A stretch of 64,000 nt of DNA from Chloroflexota bacterium (GCA_023475345.1 JAMCWD010000041.1:1-64000), one strand, 5' to 3'. Numbered from the stretch's first letter, positions 53,726-63,837 are shown. The notes: generated from the letters alone by a model not told the origin. Numbers and translations are program-made.

Positions 53726-54250
53726 TTAGCCGGGGAACTCGTTTTCAATGATCCCGAATATGATTACATCATTATAGACGCCGCCGGAAAAAAACGCCTG
53801 TCTTTCTCTGCCCTCTTCCCTGAACCCGCATGATTTGAAACATTTGACCGCAGCTTCGTTAAATTCCAGTACCCTTGCAAATACGCGGTGGAGCCTCATC
53901 TCGTCAAAGGCGAATTTTACGATTGTCAATATTGCGTCCCTGCCGTATCCTTTGCATCTTTCTCCTTTTTCCCCGATAACCAGCCCGACTTCCGCACCGC
54001 CACAACGGGCATCTATGTTACTCAATTCTATATTGCCGATGTAACGGCCGTCGCCTGTCCTTATTGCAAAAAGCCTGGAAGTGGGATTTGTATTCATTGT
54101 CTGGAACCATTTTTCAATTTCCCAGCCGGAACGGGGATACGGGTGCATACCGGACAGCCTGATAAGCTCCCTGTCGTTTCCCCACCTGTAATTCGCGGTC
54201 AAATCGGCCCGCTCAACGGTATTCAATATAACCTTTGCGCCTGTAAGCAC
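53726..54250 (-). CDS. GNAT N-acetyltransferase, RimJ/RimL-like
   Basis: A 174-residue GNAT protein. The acetyl-CoA binding region is AEVGLVIGEKGERCKGYGRDA, and the C-terminal half carries RVLEFNEAAVKCFKSCGF, typical of the RimJ/RimL and SpeG branch. The substrate may be a ribosomal protein N-terminus, a polyamine or an antibiotic. GTG 54250 is chosen because GGAGG lies seven bases upstream; a longer frame from ATG 54268 would place that site inside the gene. It heads the mtnA-holA operon, 27 bases before mtnA. Confidence 0.85.
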   Translation of the reverse strand: MLTGAKVILNTVERADLTANYRWGNDRELIRLSGMHPYPRSGWEIEKWFQTMNTNPTSRLFAIRTGDGRYIGNIELSNIDARCGGAEVGLVIGEKGERCKGYGRDAILTIVKFAFDEMRLHRVFARVLEFNEAAVKCFKSCGFREEGRERQAFFSGGVYNDVIIFGIIENEFPG

Positions 54251-54415
54251 GTACACTCCTCCAATCATAAAAACGATAAATAAAGATTCTCCGCCTTCTT
54301 TAAGGAAGCCTTCCCCTCCCTATGAAATTTTATATAAAAGAAGGAAATTCGACATGCAAAGAGGAATGCTCTTCAGGGGCCATAGCCTACTATAATATAT
54401 TGGTGGGAGAGTAAA

Positions 54416-57400
54416 ATGCCTGAAATTACATCTGCATCACTTCAAAAGTTCAGCACCCTGGTAAAACTGAACCCGGAGGACCCGGAAGCACATTTTGGGC
54501 TCGGGCTTGCTTATGAGGAGTCCGAAAATATGATCGAGGCGTTCAAGGAGTTCGAGCAGGCCGCAAAGCTCAACCCTCGTCATGCGCGGGCATACCTCCA
54601 CATGGGGTTCCAGTTCGCCAGGTCGAATGAGCTGGTAAGGGCCATCCAGTCCTGGAGGAGGGCATGGGAGATAGATCCGGATATTTATGAAACCGTGATA
54701 ATGGACCCGTCCCATGCGGCATACTACAGGAAAAGGATCGAACAGGCCGTCGCCCGGTTCGAAAAACCGATATCCATTAACGCGGAAGATTCGTTCGCGC
54801 ACTTCCAGCTTGCAATGGCATACAAGTTTTTCAACAAGCTGGAAATTGCGTTACAGGGTTTCCAGCGGTCGATAGAGATTAACCCGAAGTTATGGGAAGC
54901 TTATGATAACGCAGGCCAGATCCTGCTCAAGCTGGGACAGAGCAACCTTGCGACCAGGTACTTCCAGAAAGCGGTCGCCGAAAACGACAAGTATCCCGAG
55001 GGCTATTACAACCTCGGCTATGCTTACGAGCTTGAAAACATGCTGGCCCTGGCTCTCAAAAATTACGAAAAGGCCATCGAGCTCGACAAAGACGAGGCCC
55101 GTTACCATCATGCGATGGGGAGGATCTACTCCCTCCAGGGCAGGCACAACTTCGCAATGAAGTGTTTCCAGAAAGCGATAGACCTCGACCCCGACAACCC
55201 GGTTTATCATTATGATCTCGCCCAGGCATGCCTGAACATGTACCAGCCCAAGTTTGCAGTCGTAGAATTTGAAAAGGCGATAAAACTCGACCCCAAATAT
55301 ACAGAGGCTTATTACCAGCTCGGCATCACTTATCTCCAACTTGGAGACGTCCAGCAGGCAATAAAACACCTCGAAGAATCTATTAAAAATAATGCCGCCG
55401 ATCCTTACGCCCATTATAACCTTGCCACCGCGTACATGAGGACCGGGAAAATAGAAAAAGCCATAAATCATTTCTATACTTCGATTTCGCTGAACCCGAA
55501 AGACGCTTATGCTCATTACAACCTTGCGGGATTATATGCCAGGAGCGGAATGCTGGAAGAGGCTATCGGAGAATACAGGGCGGCTTTGAAGCTGAATCCG
55601 AATGATGCAAGCGCCCACTTCGACCTTGCAAAAACATACCTTTCGAAGGGCAATCTCGACGGCGCGCTGGAAGAGCTTGAGGCGACGTTATCCCTGAACC
55701 CGAACGACATCGACGGCAGGATGGAAATATCCAGGGTGCTGATGAAGAAAGGCGAAATATCCCGCGCCATAGAAAGCCTTCGCAAAGCCGTTGAAATCGA
55801 GCCGGACAATCCCGACGCCCACTACGAGCTGGGCAAAGCCTTCCTCCAACTGGAAGAAGCCGATTATGCGCTCGAATCTCTCCGGAAAGCCATCGTACTG
55901 GATCCCAAGCACGGCGGGGCATTGCATACCATGGGCCTCGTTTACAGGGAACTGTTGAAGAAGTCCGACCAGGCCATGGATTATTTCAAGCAGGCGCTTG
56001 CGGTTAACTCCGGCTACGTGCCAGCAATGATAGACCTGGGCGTTATTTATCGCGATACAGGCGATGTCCCGAGGAGCAAGGAAATTATCGAGTCTGCCCT
56101 CGAGCTTGAGCCGGACAACTCCGATGCCATATCCCAGTATGCCTTCACCCTGCTCGCCGAAGGCGACAGCGAAGGGGCGATAGACCGCCTCCTCAAGGCC
56201 GTCGCTCTCAAGCCCAACGACGCCATGATGAGGATCAAGCTCGGCAGGTTGTACAAGGAACTGGAAAAATACGAATCGGCCCTTACCCAGTACGAAAAGG
56301 CCGTCGGCTTCATACCGAACAACATCGATTTCCGTCTCGAACTTGCGGATATCTATAACAGGGTCGGGCGCAAGGATCAGGCGATAACCCAGCTTAATAA
56401 GATCCTTGAGATAGAGCCGGAACACCAGGAAGCGTTCAGGATCCTGGAAGAGATTTACGAAGAAACCGAGGGCAAAGCGCCTAAGGCGAAAGAAGAAGTT
56501 ATCCCGCTTGCCGAACCTAAGGCCGGGGAAAAAGCCGCCAGGGCCGAAGCACCTGCCGAAAAGAAGAAAGAGGAAGAGAAGCCCATCGATCCCGAGTTCC
56601 AGGAAGGCATGATGCTTTTCGGCACCGGCAAGACCTCGCGGGCCAGGGAATTTTTCAACCGCGTCATCAGGAAAGACAGTTCTTTTTATCCTGCATACTT
56701 CTATCTCGGGTTCCTTGCGCGAAGCGACGAGAGGCTTGACCAGGCCGCCGATTATTATAAGCACGGCTTGTCTCTTGCCGAAAGGGTCGAGGACAGGGAT
56801 TTCTCCCGCCTCTTCAATACGGAGCTTGACACGCTGCGGGCCCAGTCCGACAGTATCCGCCTCGATACCGAAACGGTCGATACCGCCGAAGCTTATTTCC
56901 GCGAAGCGCTGACCGCCCTTTCAGGCGGTAAAATCCAGAAGTCTAAAGAATTTCTCAAGAAAGCGCTCGAGAAAAAAGGCGGGCATTATCCTTCGCTTTA
57001 CACTCTAGGGCTTCTGGCCCGCTCCGAAAGAGACATGGATGCCGCCAGGAAATATTTCCAGCAGGCCCATGTATATGCCGAAGCGGCCAGGGATACCGAG
57101 TTCCTTGTTCTTCTCTCAAATGAACTGGAAGCTCCGGCGCCTGCCGTAGCCGGGGGAGAGGCCGCCGCCGGATCGCCGAAAGAAGAAAAGGCGGTGGAGA
57201 TAACCCCCCAGTTTCTTTTCCGCGAAGCGCTCGATGTTTTCGGGAAAGGCGAACTCGATACGGCCCGGAACATGTTTAATAAGGTAATGGAAAAAGGTGG
57301 CCCGGTTTCTTCTTCGACCTATTACCTGGGCGTCATTTCAAGGCTCGAGAGAAACGAAGAGGAAGCCCTGAATTATTTCAACAGGGGTCTGAAAGCCGCA

Positions 57401-59152
57401 GAAGAAACAGGCGACGTAGAATTCCAGCTTCTTTTATCCGATGAGATAAAATCTTTCGACTCGGTCAAAGAGCTTGTCAAAGTAAAACAGGAAGCCGGCG
57501 AAATAAGGGACAAGCTGGAAAGCCGTTTAAAATCGCTGGAAGCCGAAAAAGACGAGCTTGAATCGGATCTTGAAAAATCACAGAAACAAGAATCCGAATT
57601 CAAGGAAAAAATATCGAAGCTTCAGGCCCAGCTTGACAGGGAAGCCACAAGTGTTGACAACCTGGTGAAACAGGCGCGGGCCGAGGCCGAAGACGCAAAG
57701 GGAAAAACCTCGGAGCTTGAAGACAAGATCCTTAAACTCTCCGAGCAGATGAAAAAAGAGAGGGAAGAGATGGAAGCCAAGGTCGCCGGGGCCGGGACAG
57801 TCGAAGTTCCGGTATCGCTCGAAGACCTGCCGAAATACGAATCACTCTTCCGCGAAGGGGTTGCGTTATACAGTGCAGGCAAGCTGCGTAACGCGGCCGG
57901 GAGGTTCGAAGAATCGCTGAAGGAAAATTCCGGATACTATCCCGCCCATTACTTCATGGGCCTTATATCGAAAGCGTCCCGGAAAAACGATGAGGCCCTG
58001 GGTCACTTCAAATCAGGCCTTGCAGGGGCAGAAAAGAAGAGCGACAGGGATCTCCAACTCCTGTTCAATTCCGAGATCGACGGGCTGGAAGGCGGAAAAT
58101 CGCTGACGGAAAAAGAAGAGAAACTTGTAAAAGAGATCCAGTCCCTCCGGAAAGATATCGATGCGGCAAAAGCCGCGGCCGATAAAGCTCATGCCGAAGC
58201 GGAAGCTGCAAAAGCCAGGGCGGCTGAAGCCCCGGTACGCGCTGAAGCCGTAAAGCCTGTTTCGGCCAAAGTCGAAGACGACGTCAAAGACAACCTGACT
58301 CTTGCGAAGGAATTCATCGAGATAGGGAAGCTCGACCGCGCAAGGTTCCGCCTCGAAAGGGTGCTGACGCTGGATCCCAATAACCTCGATGCCAACAGGA
58401 TCCTGGGCGACTTCTACTTCCAGGAAGGCGAGCTTGAAAAAGCCGCTAAATGCTGGAAGCGGACCCTCCAGATGGATCCTTCAGCCATAGAGCTTTACCT
58501 GAAACTGGGCGATGTCATGGAGCGCCTGGGCCGTTATCCCGAAGCCATCGAGAACCTGCTCGAATACAGGATGAACGTCCCCGACAGCCTGGATGTCCAG
58601 GTACGTCTCGCAGATCTGTATGTCCTGGACAAGCGTTACCGCGATGCTATACTCGCTTACCAGGATCTTCTGAAAACGGAAGCGGAAGCCCACGACATAA
58701 TTTGTAAGCTGGCCCGCACTTATAACCTTGCGGAAAAATACGCGCTTGCCGCAATGCAGGCACAGAAGGCGCTGCGCAAAAAAGAAGATACCCCGGCCCT
58801 CATAGAGCTTGCCGTCGCATACTATAACATGGACAAAAACGACGAGGCCCTGAAGGCCGCTCAGAAAGCCATGGAAAAATTGCCCGGCAACGCCGACGCG
58901 AAAAAGATCTACGATAAGATCACCGGCCCTAAAGCAGGTAAAAAAGAAGAGAAAAAAGCCGAGAAGACCGAAAAGGAAAAACCGGCGGAAAAAATCCTGG
59001 AATCGATTGAAGAGGCGGTTGAAGAAGTCCTTGATGAAGCCGAGGAATTCCTGGAAGAAGTCGAGGAAGAATTAAAAGATAAAGGGACCGCCGTATCTGA
59101 AAAATCCGAGGAATCAAAGGCTCAGAAAAAAAAGAAAAAGAGAAGGAGATAA
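54416..59152 (+). CDS. Giant TPR protein with four repeated modules
   Basis: A 1578-residue protein made mainly of tetratricopeptide repeats. About 18 TPRs fill residues 10-690 (e.g. DPYAHYNLATAYMRTGKIEK). Three copies of a special module of about 85 residues follow at about 722-810, 821-905 and 931-1015. A coiled coil spans about 1015-1130, a fourth module 1140-1225, a short Ala-rich coiled coil 1228-1275, and a second TPR block 1290-1500. An acidic then lysine-rich tail closes the protein. No signal peptide or membrane helix is visible. It is probably a cytoplasmic scaffold; its partners are unknown. GTGGGAGAG precedes ATG 54416. A terminator-like hairpin follows. Confidence 0.88.
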   Translation: MPEITSASLQKFSTLVKLNPEDPEAHFGLGLAYEESENMIEAFKEFEQAAKLNPRHARAYLHMGFQFARSNELVRAIQSWRRAWEIDPDIYETVIMDPSHAAYYRKRIEQAVARFEKPISINAEDSFAHFQLAMAYKFFNKLEIALQGFQRSIEINPKLWEAYDNAGQILLKLGQSNLATRYFQKAVAENDKYPEGYYNLGYAYELENMLALALKNYEKAIELDKDEARYHHAMGRIYSLQGRHNFAMKCFQKAIDLDPDNPVYHYDLAQACLNMYQPKFAVVEFEKAIKLDPKYTEAYYQLGITYLQLGDVQQAIKHLEESIKNNAADPYAHYNLATAYMRTGKIEKAINHFYTSISLNPKDAYAHYNLAGLYARSGMLEEAIGEYRAALKLNPNDASAHFDLAKTYLSKGNLDGALEELEATLSLNPNDIDGRMEISRVLMKKGEISRAIESLRKAVEIEPDNPDAHYELGKAFLQLEEADYALESLRKAIVLDPKHGGALHTMGLVYRELLKKSDQAMDYFKQALAVNSGYVPAMIDLGVIYRDTGDVPRSKEIIESALELEPDNSDAISQYAFTLLAEGDSEGAIDRLLKAVALKPNDAMMRIKLGRLYKELEKYESALTQYEKAVGFIPNNIDFRLELADIYNRVGRKDQAITQLNKILEIEPEHQEAFRILEEIYEETEGKAPKAKEEVIPLAEPKAGEKAARAEAPAEKKKEEEKPIDPEFQEGMMLFGTGKTSRAREFFNRVIRKDSSFYPAYFYLGFLARSDERLDQAADYYKHGLSLAERVEDRDFSRLFNTELDTLRAQSDSIRLDTETVDTAEAYFREALTALSGGKIQKSKEFLKKALEKKGGHYPSLYTLGLLARSERDMDAARKYFQQAHVYAEAARDTEFLVLLSNELEAPAPAVAGGEAAAGSPKEEKAVEITPQFLFREALDVFGKGELDTARNMFNKVMEKGGPVSSSTYYLGVISRLERNEEEALNYFNRGLKAAEETGDVEFQLLLSDEIKSFDSVKELVKVKQEAGEIRDKLESRLKSLEAEKDELESDLEKSQKQESEFKEKISKLQAQLDREATSVDNLVKQARAEAEDAKGKTSELEDKILKLSEQMKKEREEMEAKVAGAGTVEVPVSLEDLPKYESLFREGVALYSAGKLRNAAGRFEESLKENSGYYPAHYFMGLISKASRKNDEALGHFKSGLAGAEKKSDRDLQLLFNSEIDGLEGGKSLTEKEEKLVKEIQSLRKDIDAAKAAADKAHAEAEAAKARAAEAPVRAEAVKPVSAKVEDDVKDNLTLAKEFIEIGKLDRARFRLERVLTLDPNNLDANRILGDFYFQEGELEKAAKCWKRTLQMDPSAIELYLKLGDVMERLGRYPEAIENLLEYRMNVPDSLDVQVRLADLYVLDKRYRDAILAYQDLLKTEAEAHDIICKLARTYNLAEKYALAAMQAQKALRKKEDTPALIELAVAYYNMDKNDEALKAAQKAMEKLPGNADAKKIYDKITGPKAGKKEEKKAEKTEKEKPAEKILESIEEAVEEVLDEAEEFLEEVEEELKDKGTAVSEKSEESKAQKKKKKRRR

Positions 59153-59154
59153 CG

Positions 59155-59229
59155 CAGCCTTCGCCCTGAAACCTGATAACGTCAGGGATCAGGGATACAG
59201 ACGGCCGTGGGGCTGAAGGCGTTTTAAAA
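59155..59229 (+). terminator. Terminator-like hairpin after the TPR gene
   Basis: Arms CGC-CCTTC-CCC (59155 onward) and GGGG-GAAGG-CG (up to 59221) pair with small internal mismatches across a large loop, then GTTTTAAA follows. It would separate the TPR gene from the sdh operon. Confidence 0.5.
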
Positions 59230-59325
59230 AGAGCCTCCGAGGCATGTTTCCCGAAGATTCGGGATATATGCGCCGGGGGTTTCTGTTCGTAAAAATACAA
59301 GAGGTCGATTGACCCGGAGGTAAAC

Positions 59326-59697
59326 ATGTTCGATTATCTCAGGTATAAATGGCGGCTGGGGATGCTGGCCCACATCCTTCACAGGCTGTCGGGCATTGTC
59401 CTGATGATGTACCTTGTTGTCCATTTGTGGGTAACGCATTATCTAAGCACAGGCGAAGCAAACGGCGAAACATTCGAATACCTGATGAAGTTCTTTTCAA
59501 TCCCCCTCTTCAGGCTCGCCGAAGTCGGCCTGCTGGGCGTCGTGTTGTATCACGCGCTTAACGGCTTGAGGATAATCCTTATAGATACGGGCTGGGGGGT
59601 TAAATATCAAAAAACAATTTTCTGGACACTCTGCGCAATCGGCGGACTCGCATTCCTTTATGGCGCATATAGATTTCTTTTCCCACTTTTAGGCTGA
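59326..59697 (+). CDS. sdhC: Succinate dehydrogenase cytochrome b subunit
   Basis: A 123-residue membrane subunit with three helices (about residues 14-34, 58-85 and 96-118). LHRLSGIVLMMYLVVHLW and VLYHALNGLRIILIDTG are SdhC marks; the histidines in HRLSG, VVHLW and YHALNG are candidate haem or quinone ligands. With SdhD it anchors the SdhAB catalytic part to the cytoplasmic membrane. GGAGG precedes ATG 59326. It starts the sdhCDAB operon. Confidence 0.9.
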   Translation: MFDYLRYKWRLGMLAHILHRLSGIVLMMYLVVHLWVTHYLSTGEANGETFEYLMKFFSIPLFRLAEVGLLGVVLYHALNGLRIILIDTGWGVKYQKTIFWTLCAIGGLAFLYGAYRFLFPLLG

Positions 59698-59710
59698 GGA
59701 GGTTAAAACC

Positions 59711-60073
59711 GTGCTGCAAGCAAAAGGCGCCCCGTCAGGAGGAAAATTTTTCTGGCTGTTCCAGAGACTGTCAGGCTTCGTCCTGCTGTTCATACTGCTC
59801 CTACACTTCTTTCTCATCCATTTCACGGGCCAGAGCGACCATGTAACTTTCGAATCGGTCAAAGAACGGCTCGTAAGCCCTTACTGGAAAACTCTCGATA
59901 TCTCGTTCCTTTTCCTCGCAATGTCCCACGGGTTGTACGGGTTCTGGATGATCAGCGACGATTATTTCCGCCGCCCGTGGATGCGGACGGCTATTTTCGG
60001 TCTCCTCTGTATCGCAGGACTTTTCCTCGTGATATTCGGGAGCATCACTATAATCAGTTTCCGGGTCAGCTAA
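59711..60073 (+). CDS. sdhD: Succinate dehydrogenase membrane anchor subunit
   Basis: A 120-residue membrane protein with three helices (about residues 17-38, 56-78 and 92-116). FQRLSGFVLLFILLLHFFLI and AMSHGLYGFWMISDDY resemble SdhD-type anchors, with histidines in LLHFF and MSHGL as possible haem b ligands. The start is GTG 59711 with AGGAGG upstream. It lies 13 bases after sdhC. Similarity to SdhC itself is visible (RLSG and H-x-L-x-G), as both come from one fold. Confidence 0.88.
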   Translation: MLQAKGAPSGGKFFWLFQRLSGFVLLFILLLHFFLIHFTGQSDHVTFESVKERLVSPYWKTLDISFLFLAMSHGLYGFWMISDDYFRRPWMRTAIFGLLCIAGLFLVIFGSITIISFRVS

Positions 60074-60093
60074 GTTAAGGAAGGTATGTAGAT

Positions 60094-61812
60094 ATGCAAC
60101 AAACTTACGAACAGCATTTTTACGATGTGGTGATAGTAGGTTCGGGCCTCGCGGGCCAGAGGGCGGCCCTGGAAGTCGCCCCTTTCGCCCGGACAGCCGT
60201 TATCTCCAAGGTTTATCCCACCCGCTCCCACAGCGGCGCGGCACAGGGCGGCATTGCGGCGGCTCTCGGCAACGTTGACGAAGATACATGGCAGCAGCAT
60301 CACTTCGATACCGTCAAGGGCAGCGACTACCTCGCCGACCAGGACGCAGCCGAAATCATGGTACGCGACGCCGCGCAGGTCGTCATAGAGCTTGAACACA
60401 TGGGCACACCGTTTTCCCGTCTCCCCGACGGAAGGATAGCACAACGCAACTTCGGCGGGCATAAATATAAAAGGGCATGTTACTCCGCAGACCTTACGGG
60501 ACATGTCATGCTCCACACCCTTTACGAGCAGTGCCTTAAATACGGGACGAAGTTTTACAACGAATTTTTCGTTACCCGCCTCTTCATGAAAGAAGGCCGT
60601 TGTATCGGGCTTTCGGCGGTGAACCTTGCCGACGGCAAACTACACTCCTTCTTTGCAAAAGCCGTCCTTATCGCCACCGGCGGCGGCGGGAGGGCTTTCA
60701 GCATCACGGCTACGGCGCATGCCACCACGGGCGACGGCTTCGCACTTGCATACAGGGCCGGGATTCCGCTTGAGGACATGGAATTCATGCAGTTCCATCC
60801 CACGGGCCTTTACAAGCTGGGGATCCTCGTAACCGAAGGGGCGCGCGGAGAAGGCGGCTACCTCATCAACGGCAAGGGTGAACGCTTCATGGAAAAATAC
60901 GCTCCCGGCATGATGGAGCTTGCCCCGCGTGATATAACCTCAAGGTCCGAACAAACCGAGATAAACGAAGGACGGGGCATAGACGGCAAAGATTACATCT
61001 ACCTCGACCTCAGGCACCTGGGTAAGGAAAAAATCCTGGAACGCCTCCCTCAGATCCACGACCTCGTATTCAAATCCCTGGGCGTCGATTGTATCAAAGA
61101 ACCGATACCCATCCAGCCCACCGCCCACTACACCATGGGCGGCATCCCGGCAAACCTCGACGGGCAGGTTACGATAGACTCCGAAAATACCATAGTCCCC
61201 GGGCTGTTCTCCGCGGGCGAGACATCCTGCATCTCGGTACACGGGGCCAACCGCCTCGGCTGTAACTCGCTTCTGGATGCGGTCTGCTTCGGGCGCCGGG
61301 CCGGGAAAGCAATGGCGAAATACATCACCGGGGCATCGATGCCCGATATCGACGAGGAACAGATAAAGGTCTCCGTAAAAGAACTTGACGAATTCAAATC
61401 CAGGAAAGGCGAAGAAAAGGTTGCCAGTCTCCGGGAACAGCTTCAGAAGGGCATGATGGTGCGCTGCGGGATCTTCCGCGATTCTGAAAAGCTTTCGGCC
61501 CAACTTGCCGATATCCGTAAGCTGCGCGGCAGGTTCCAGAACATCGGCCTGGAAGATTCGACGTCCAATTATAACTTCGAATTGATGGAGGCGCTGGAAT
61601 GCTCATGGCTCTTCGACTTCTCGGAAGCGATGGTGCTGGGCGCGCTGAAGCGGGAAGAGAGCCGGGGCGCTCATTCCAGGACGGACTTCCCGAAACGGGA
61701 CGATGAAAAATTCCTGAAACATACCCTTATCTATAAAACCGACGGAGAGCCGCGCGTTGAATACAAGCCGGTCGTCATAACGGCGTTCCAGCCCCAGGAG
61801 AGAAAATACTGA
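60094..61812 (+). CDS. sdhA: Succinate dehydrogenase flavoprotein subunit
   Basis: A 572-residue SdhA that oxidises succinate to fumarate. The dinucleotide-binding loop is [16 protein letters not shown] near residue 11, the covalent FAD-His lies in [17 protein letters not shown] near 49, the active-site region is [11 protein letters not shown], and [14 protein letters not shown] is near 383. The C-terminal domain with catalytic Arg follows. A fumarate reductase role cannot be excluded, but the four-gene SdhCDAB order and two anchors favour succinate oxidation in aerobic respiration. Confidence 0.95.
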   Translation: MQQTYEQHFYDVVIVGSGLAGQRAALEVAPFARTAVISKVYPTRSHSGAAQGGIAAALGNVDEDTWQQHHFDTVKGSDYLADQDAAEIMVRDAAQVVIELEHMGTPFSRLPDGRIAQRNFGGHKYKRACYSADLTGHVMLHTLYEQCLKYGTKFYNEFFVTRLFMKEGRCIGLSAVNLADGKLHSFFAKAVLIATGGGGRAFSITATAHATTGDGFALAYRAGIPLEDMEFMQFHPTGLYKLGILVTEGARGEGGYLINGKGERFMEKYAPGMMELAPRDITSRSEQTEINEGRGIDGKDYIYLDLRHLGKEKILERLPQIHDLVFKSLGVDCIKEPIPIQPTAHYTMGGIPANLDGQVTIDSENTIVPGLFSAGETSCISVHGANRLGCNSLLDAVCFGRRAGKAMAKYITGASMPDIDEEQIKVSVKELDEFKSRKGEEKVASLREQLQKGMMVRCGIFRDSEKLSAQLADIRKLRGRFQNIGLEDSTSNYNFELMEALECSWLFDFSEAMVLGALKREESRGAHSRTDFPKRDDEKFLKHTLIYKTDGEPRVEYKPVVITAFQPQERKY

Positions 61813-61847
61813 CGGGCGTCCCCGCCGGTTGAAAATACGGAGGAATC

Positions 61848-62552
61848 ATGGCTGAAAGGACTTTCAAGATTCACAGGTTCAATCCCGAAAAAGACGAGAA
61901 GCCGTATTTCCAGGAATACAGGTTCGAAGTCGAGTCCGGCTGGTCGATACTGGATTCCCTGAATCACATCAAGTGGAATATCGACAGTTCTCTTAATTTC
62001 CGCCGGAGCTGCAGGAGCGGGATCTGCGGGAGCTGCGCCATGCGGGTTAACGGTGAGAACGCCCTTGCATGCGAGACACAGGTCAAAAACGTCAAAGGAT
62101 CAAAAATAAAAATCGAGCCGCTCCCCGGCCTTGCGGTCATGCGCGACCTGGTGGTTGACATGGAGCCGTTTTTCGAAGGTCTGAAAAAGGTCATGCCTTA
62201 TTTCGTTACGAAGGATTCCCCGCCGGATAAGGAATGGCTCCAGTCCCCCGAAGACCGCAAAAAACTTGACGAGCCGATTAAGTGTATTCTCTGCGCCTGT
62301 TGTACCGCCAGTTGCCCGAGCTTCTGGTTCGACGATAAGTACGTCGGGCCGGCGGCACTGGTCAAGTCGTACCGCTTCGTGTTCGATTCGCGTGACCAGG
62401 CCAGGGAAGAAAGGCTGGACATTGTAAACGACAGGGAAGGCCTGTGGCGCTGCCATACGATATTCAATTGCGTGGAAGCGTGCCCTAAGGATATTAATTG
62501 TACTCAGGCGATAGCCGAGCTAAAGAAGGCGACGGTCTTTTCGACGGTTTAG
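61848..62552 (+). CDS. sdhB: Succinate dehydrogenase iron-sulfur subunit
   Basis: A 234-residue SdhB. The 2Fe-2S ligands are CRSGICGSC near residue 54 with a later Cys in NALAC; the 4Fe-4S ligands are CILCACC with TASCP near 145-156; the 3Fe-4S ligands lie in CHTIFNCVEACPKDINC near 202-218. It passes electrons from FAD to quinone. GGAGG precedes ATG 61848. It is the last sdh gene. Confidence 0.95.
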   Translation: MAERTFKIHRFNPEKDEKPYFQEYRFEVESGWSILDSLNHIKWNIDSSLNFRRSCRSGICGSCAMRVNGENALACETQVKNVKGSKIKIEPLPGLAVMRDLVVDMEPFFEGLKKVMPYFVTKDSPPDKEWLQSPEDRKKLDEPIKCILCACCTASCPSFWFDDKYVGPAALVKSYRFVFDSRDQAREERLDIVNDREGLWRCHTIFNCVEACPKDINCTQAIAELKKATVFSTV

Positions 62553-62603
62553 CATTGCTTCCGACTGTAAGGCTGCTACGTCATAATAAAAGGAGGGATT
62601 GAA

Positions 62604-63107
62604 TTGGATAAACTGGACAATGAGATGGTGGTTATCGAAACGAACAGGGGGAAGATAGCGCTGGGACTTTTTCCGGCCGCCGCTCCCAAACATGTGGCCC
62701 AGTTCAAAGAGCTTATAAAGAACGGGTTTTACGACGGGATCCGCTTCCACAGGATAATTTCGGGCTTCATGATACAGGCGGGAGACCCCCTGACGAAGGA
62801 TGCCTCCAAAAAAGGTTACTGGGGGACCGGCGGTTATGAAAAGACAATCCCGGGCGAGTTCAACAAGCTGCCGTTCAAAAAGGGCCGGGTGGGAGCCGCC
62901 CGCACCAATGATCCGGACAGTGCATCCAGCCAGTTTTTTATCTGTGTCGATAATGCGAATTTCCTGGACGGCAAATACACCGTGTTCGGCGAAGTGGTCG
63001 AGGGCCAGAAAATCGCAGACGAGATATCGAAGCTCCTCAGGAACGACCGGGACGTCCCGGACAGCGATGTTATAATAGAGAAAATGTACCTTGCTCCTAA
63101 GTCATAG
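62604..63107 (+). CDS. Cyclophilin-type peptidyl-prolyl isomerase
   Basis: A 167-residue cyclophilin. The catalytic core reads FYDGIRFHRIISGFMIQAGD, with the active Arg and Phe, then DSASSQFFICVDNANFLDG. There is no signal peptide, so it acts in the cytoplasm in protein folding. The start is TTG 62604 with AGGAGGG six bases upstream. It follows sdhB by 51 bases and may be co-transcribed with it. A terminator stands at 63146. Confidence 0.93.
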   Translation: MDKLDNEMVVIETNRGKIALGLFPAAAPKHVAQFKELIKNGFYDGIRFHRIISGFMIQAGDPLTKDASKKGYWGTGGYEKTIPGEFNKLPFKKGRVGAARTNDPDSASSQFFICVDNANFLDGKYTVFGEVVEGQKIADEISKLLRNDRDVPDSDVIIEKMYLAPKS

Positions 63108-63145
63108 ATGGGTATAACGGCTTAAAGCATTCGAGCATTTTTATG

Positions 63146-63173
63146 TCCCCGCTCAATTGAGCGGGGATTTTTT
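63146..63173 (+). terminator. Rho-independent terminator after the cyclophilin gene
   Basis: A perfect inverted repeat TCCCCGCTCAA/TTGAGCGGGGA is followed by TTTTTTG. It ends the sdh-cyclophilin transcript. Confidence 0.92.
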
Positions 63174-63313
63174 GTTTTATTACTAATAGTTATAAATATC
63201 CAGGCTGTAAAAATTAAAATATTTTATTAAAACAGGAGAAAATATAATATTTCCAATATTTATACAACCCATGTAAATTTTTTCAACCCTATTTGAAAAA
63301 TACTATCCAAAAG

Positions 63314-63343
63314 TTGTATAAGGCTAAAAATTTATGCTATAAT
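63314..63343 (+). promoter_or_regulatory. Promoter of the sigma region-4-like gene
   Basis: TTGTAT and a perfect TATAAT are 18 bases apart, 53 bases before the start codon, in an AT-rich leader. Confidence 0.6.
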
Positions 63344-63396
63344 GTTTCTCAATAGTTATAAAAATACAACTGTGAGTATATGAAGGGGGGATGTTT

Positions 63397-63822
63397 GTGA
63401 ACGACGGATACGATTATGAATTCATCAAGGCCACCGTGAAGAACCTGCCCGAGTTGATGAGCAGCATCCTGTCGCCGGGGCGCTGGGACTGTGATGAAAG
63501 GTTCAGGCTCAGAGAAGATAAAAGCGGCAGGAAAGCCCGCCGGACGAAGCCCGTCAGGAAATATTATCATCCTTCGGAGGTGCCGGAAATCATCGGGGAT
63601 ATATTCCGGGCCTGGAGAGTGCTCAAGCCCAGGCAAAAAAAGGTTCTGGAGTTGTGGGCGCTGGAGGGCATGAAGGAAGAAGAAGTAGGTGGCGAGATGG
63701 GCGTCAGTCAGCCAATGGTCCATTATATGATACGCTCGTCCATAAAGAGGATCCACAGGTTTCTGGAGCCTGACGATATTTCCCGCGGGCGGGAAGCCGG
63801 CCTGACGGGGGCTGCCCGGTGA
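63397..63822 (+). CDS. Sigma-70 region-4-like HTH protein
   Basis: A 141-residue protein. The N-terminal 65 residues are charged and not recognised. Residues about 70-125 form a region-4-like helix-turn-helix: VLKPRQKKVLELWALEGMK, then EVGGEMGVSQPMVHYMI and a basic helix. Region 2 is missing, so it cannot be a complete sigma factor; it may be a DNA-binding regulator or an anti-sigma-like decoy. GTG 63397 is chosen because GAAGGGGGG lies six bases upstream; ATG 63391 touches that site. It is monocistronic with its own promoter. Confidence 0.75.
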   Translation: MNDGYDYEFIKATVKNLPELMSSILSPGRWDCDERFRLREDKSGRKARRTKPVRKYYHPSEVPEIIGDIFRAWRVLKPRQKKVLELWALEGMKEEEVGGEMGVSQPMVHYMIRSSIKRIHRFLEPDDISRGREAGLTGAAR

Positions 63823-63837
63823 ATGGCGGTGAATCGA

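Noticed and set aside
55688..56764. A 358-codon open frame on the minus strand opposite the TPR gene
   Set aside because: It mirrors the TPR repeats in a complementary frame and shows no recognisable protein features.
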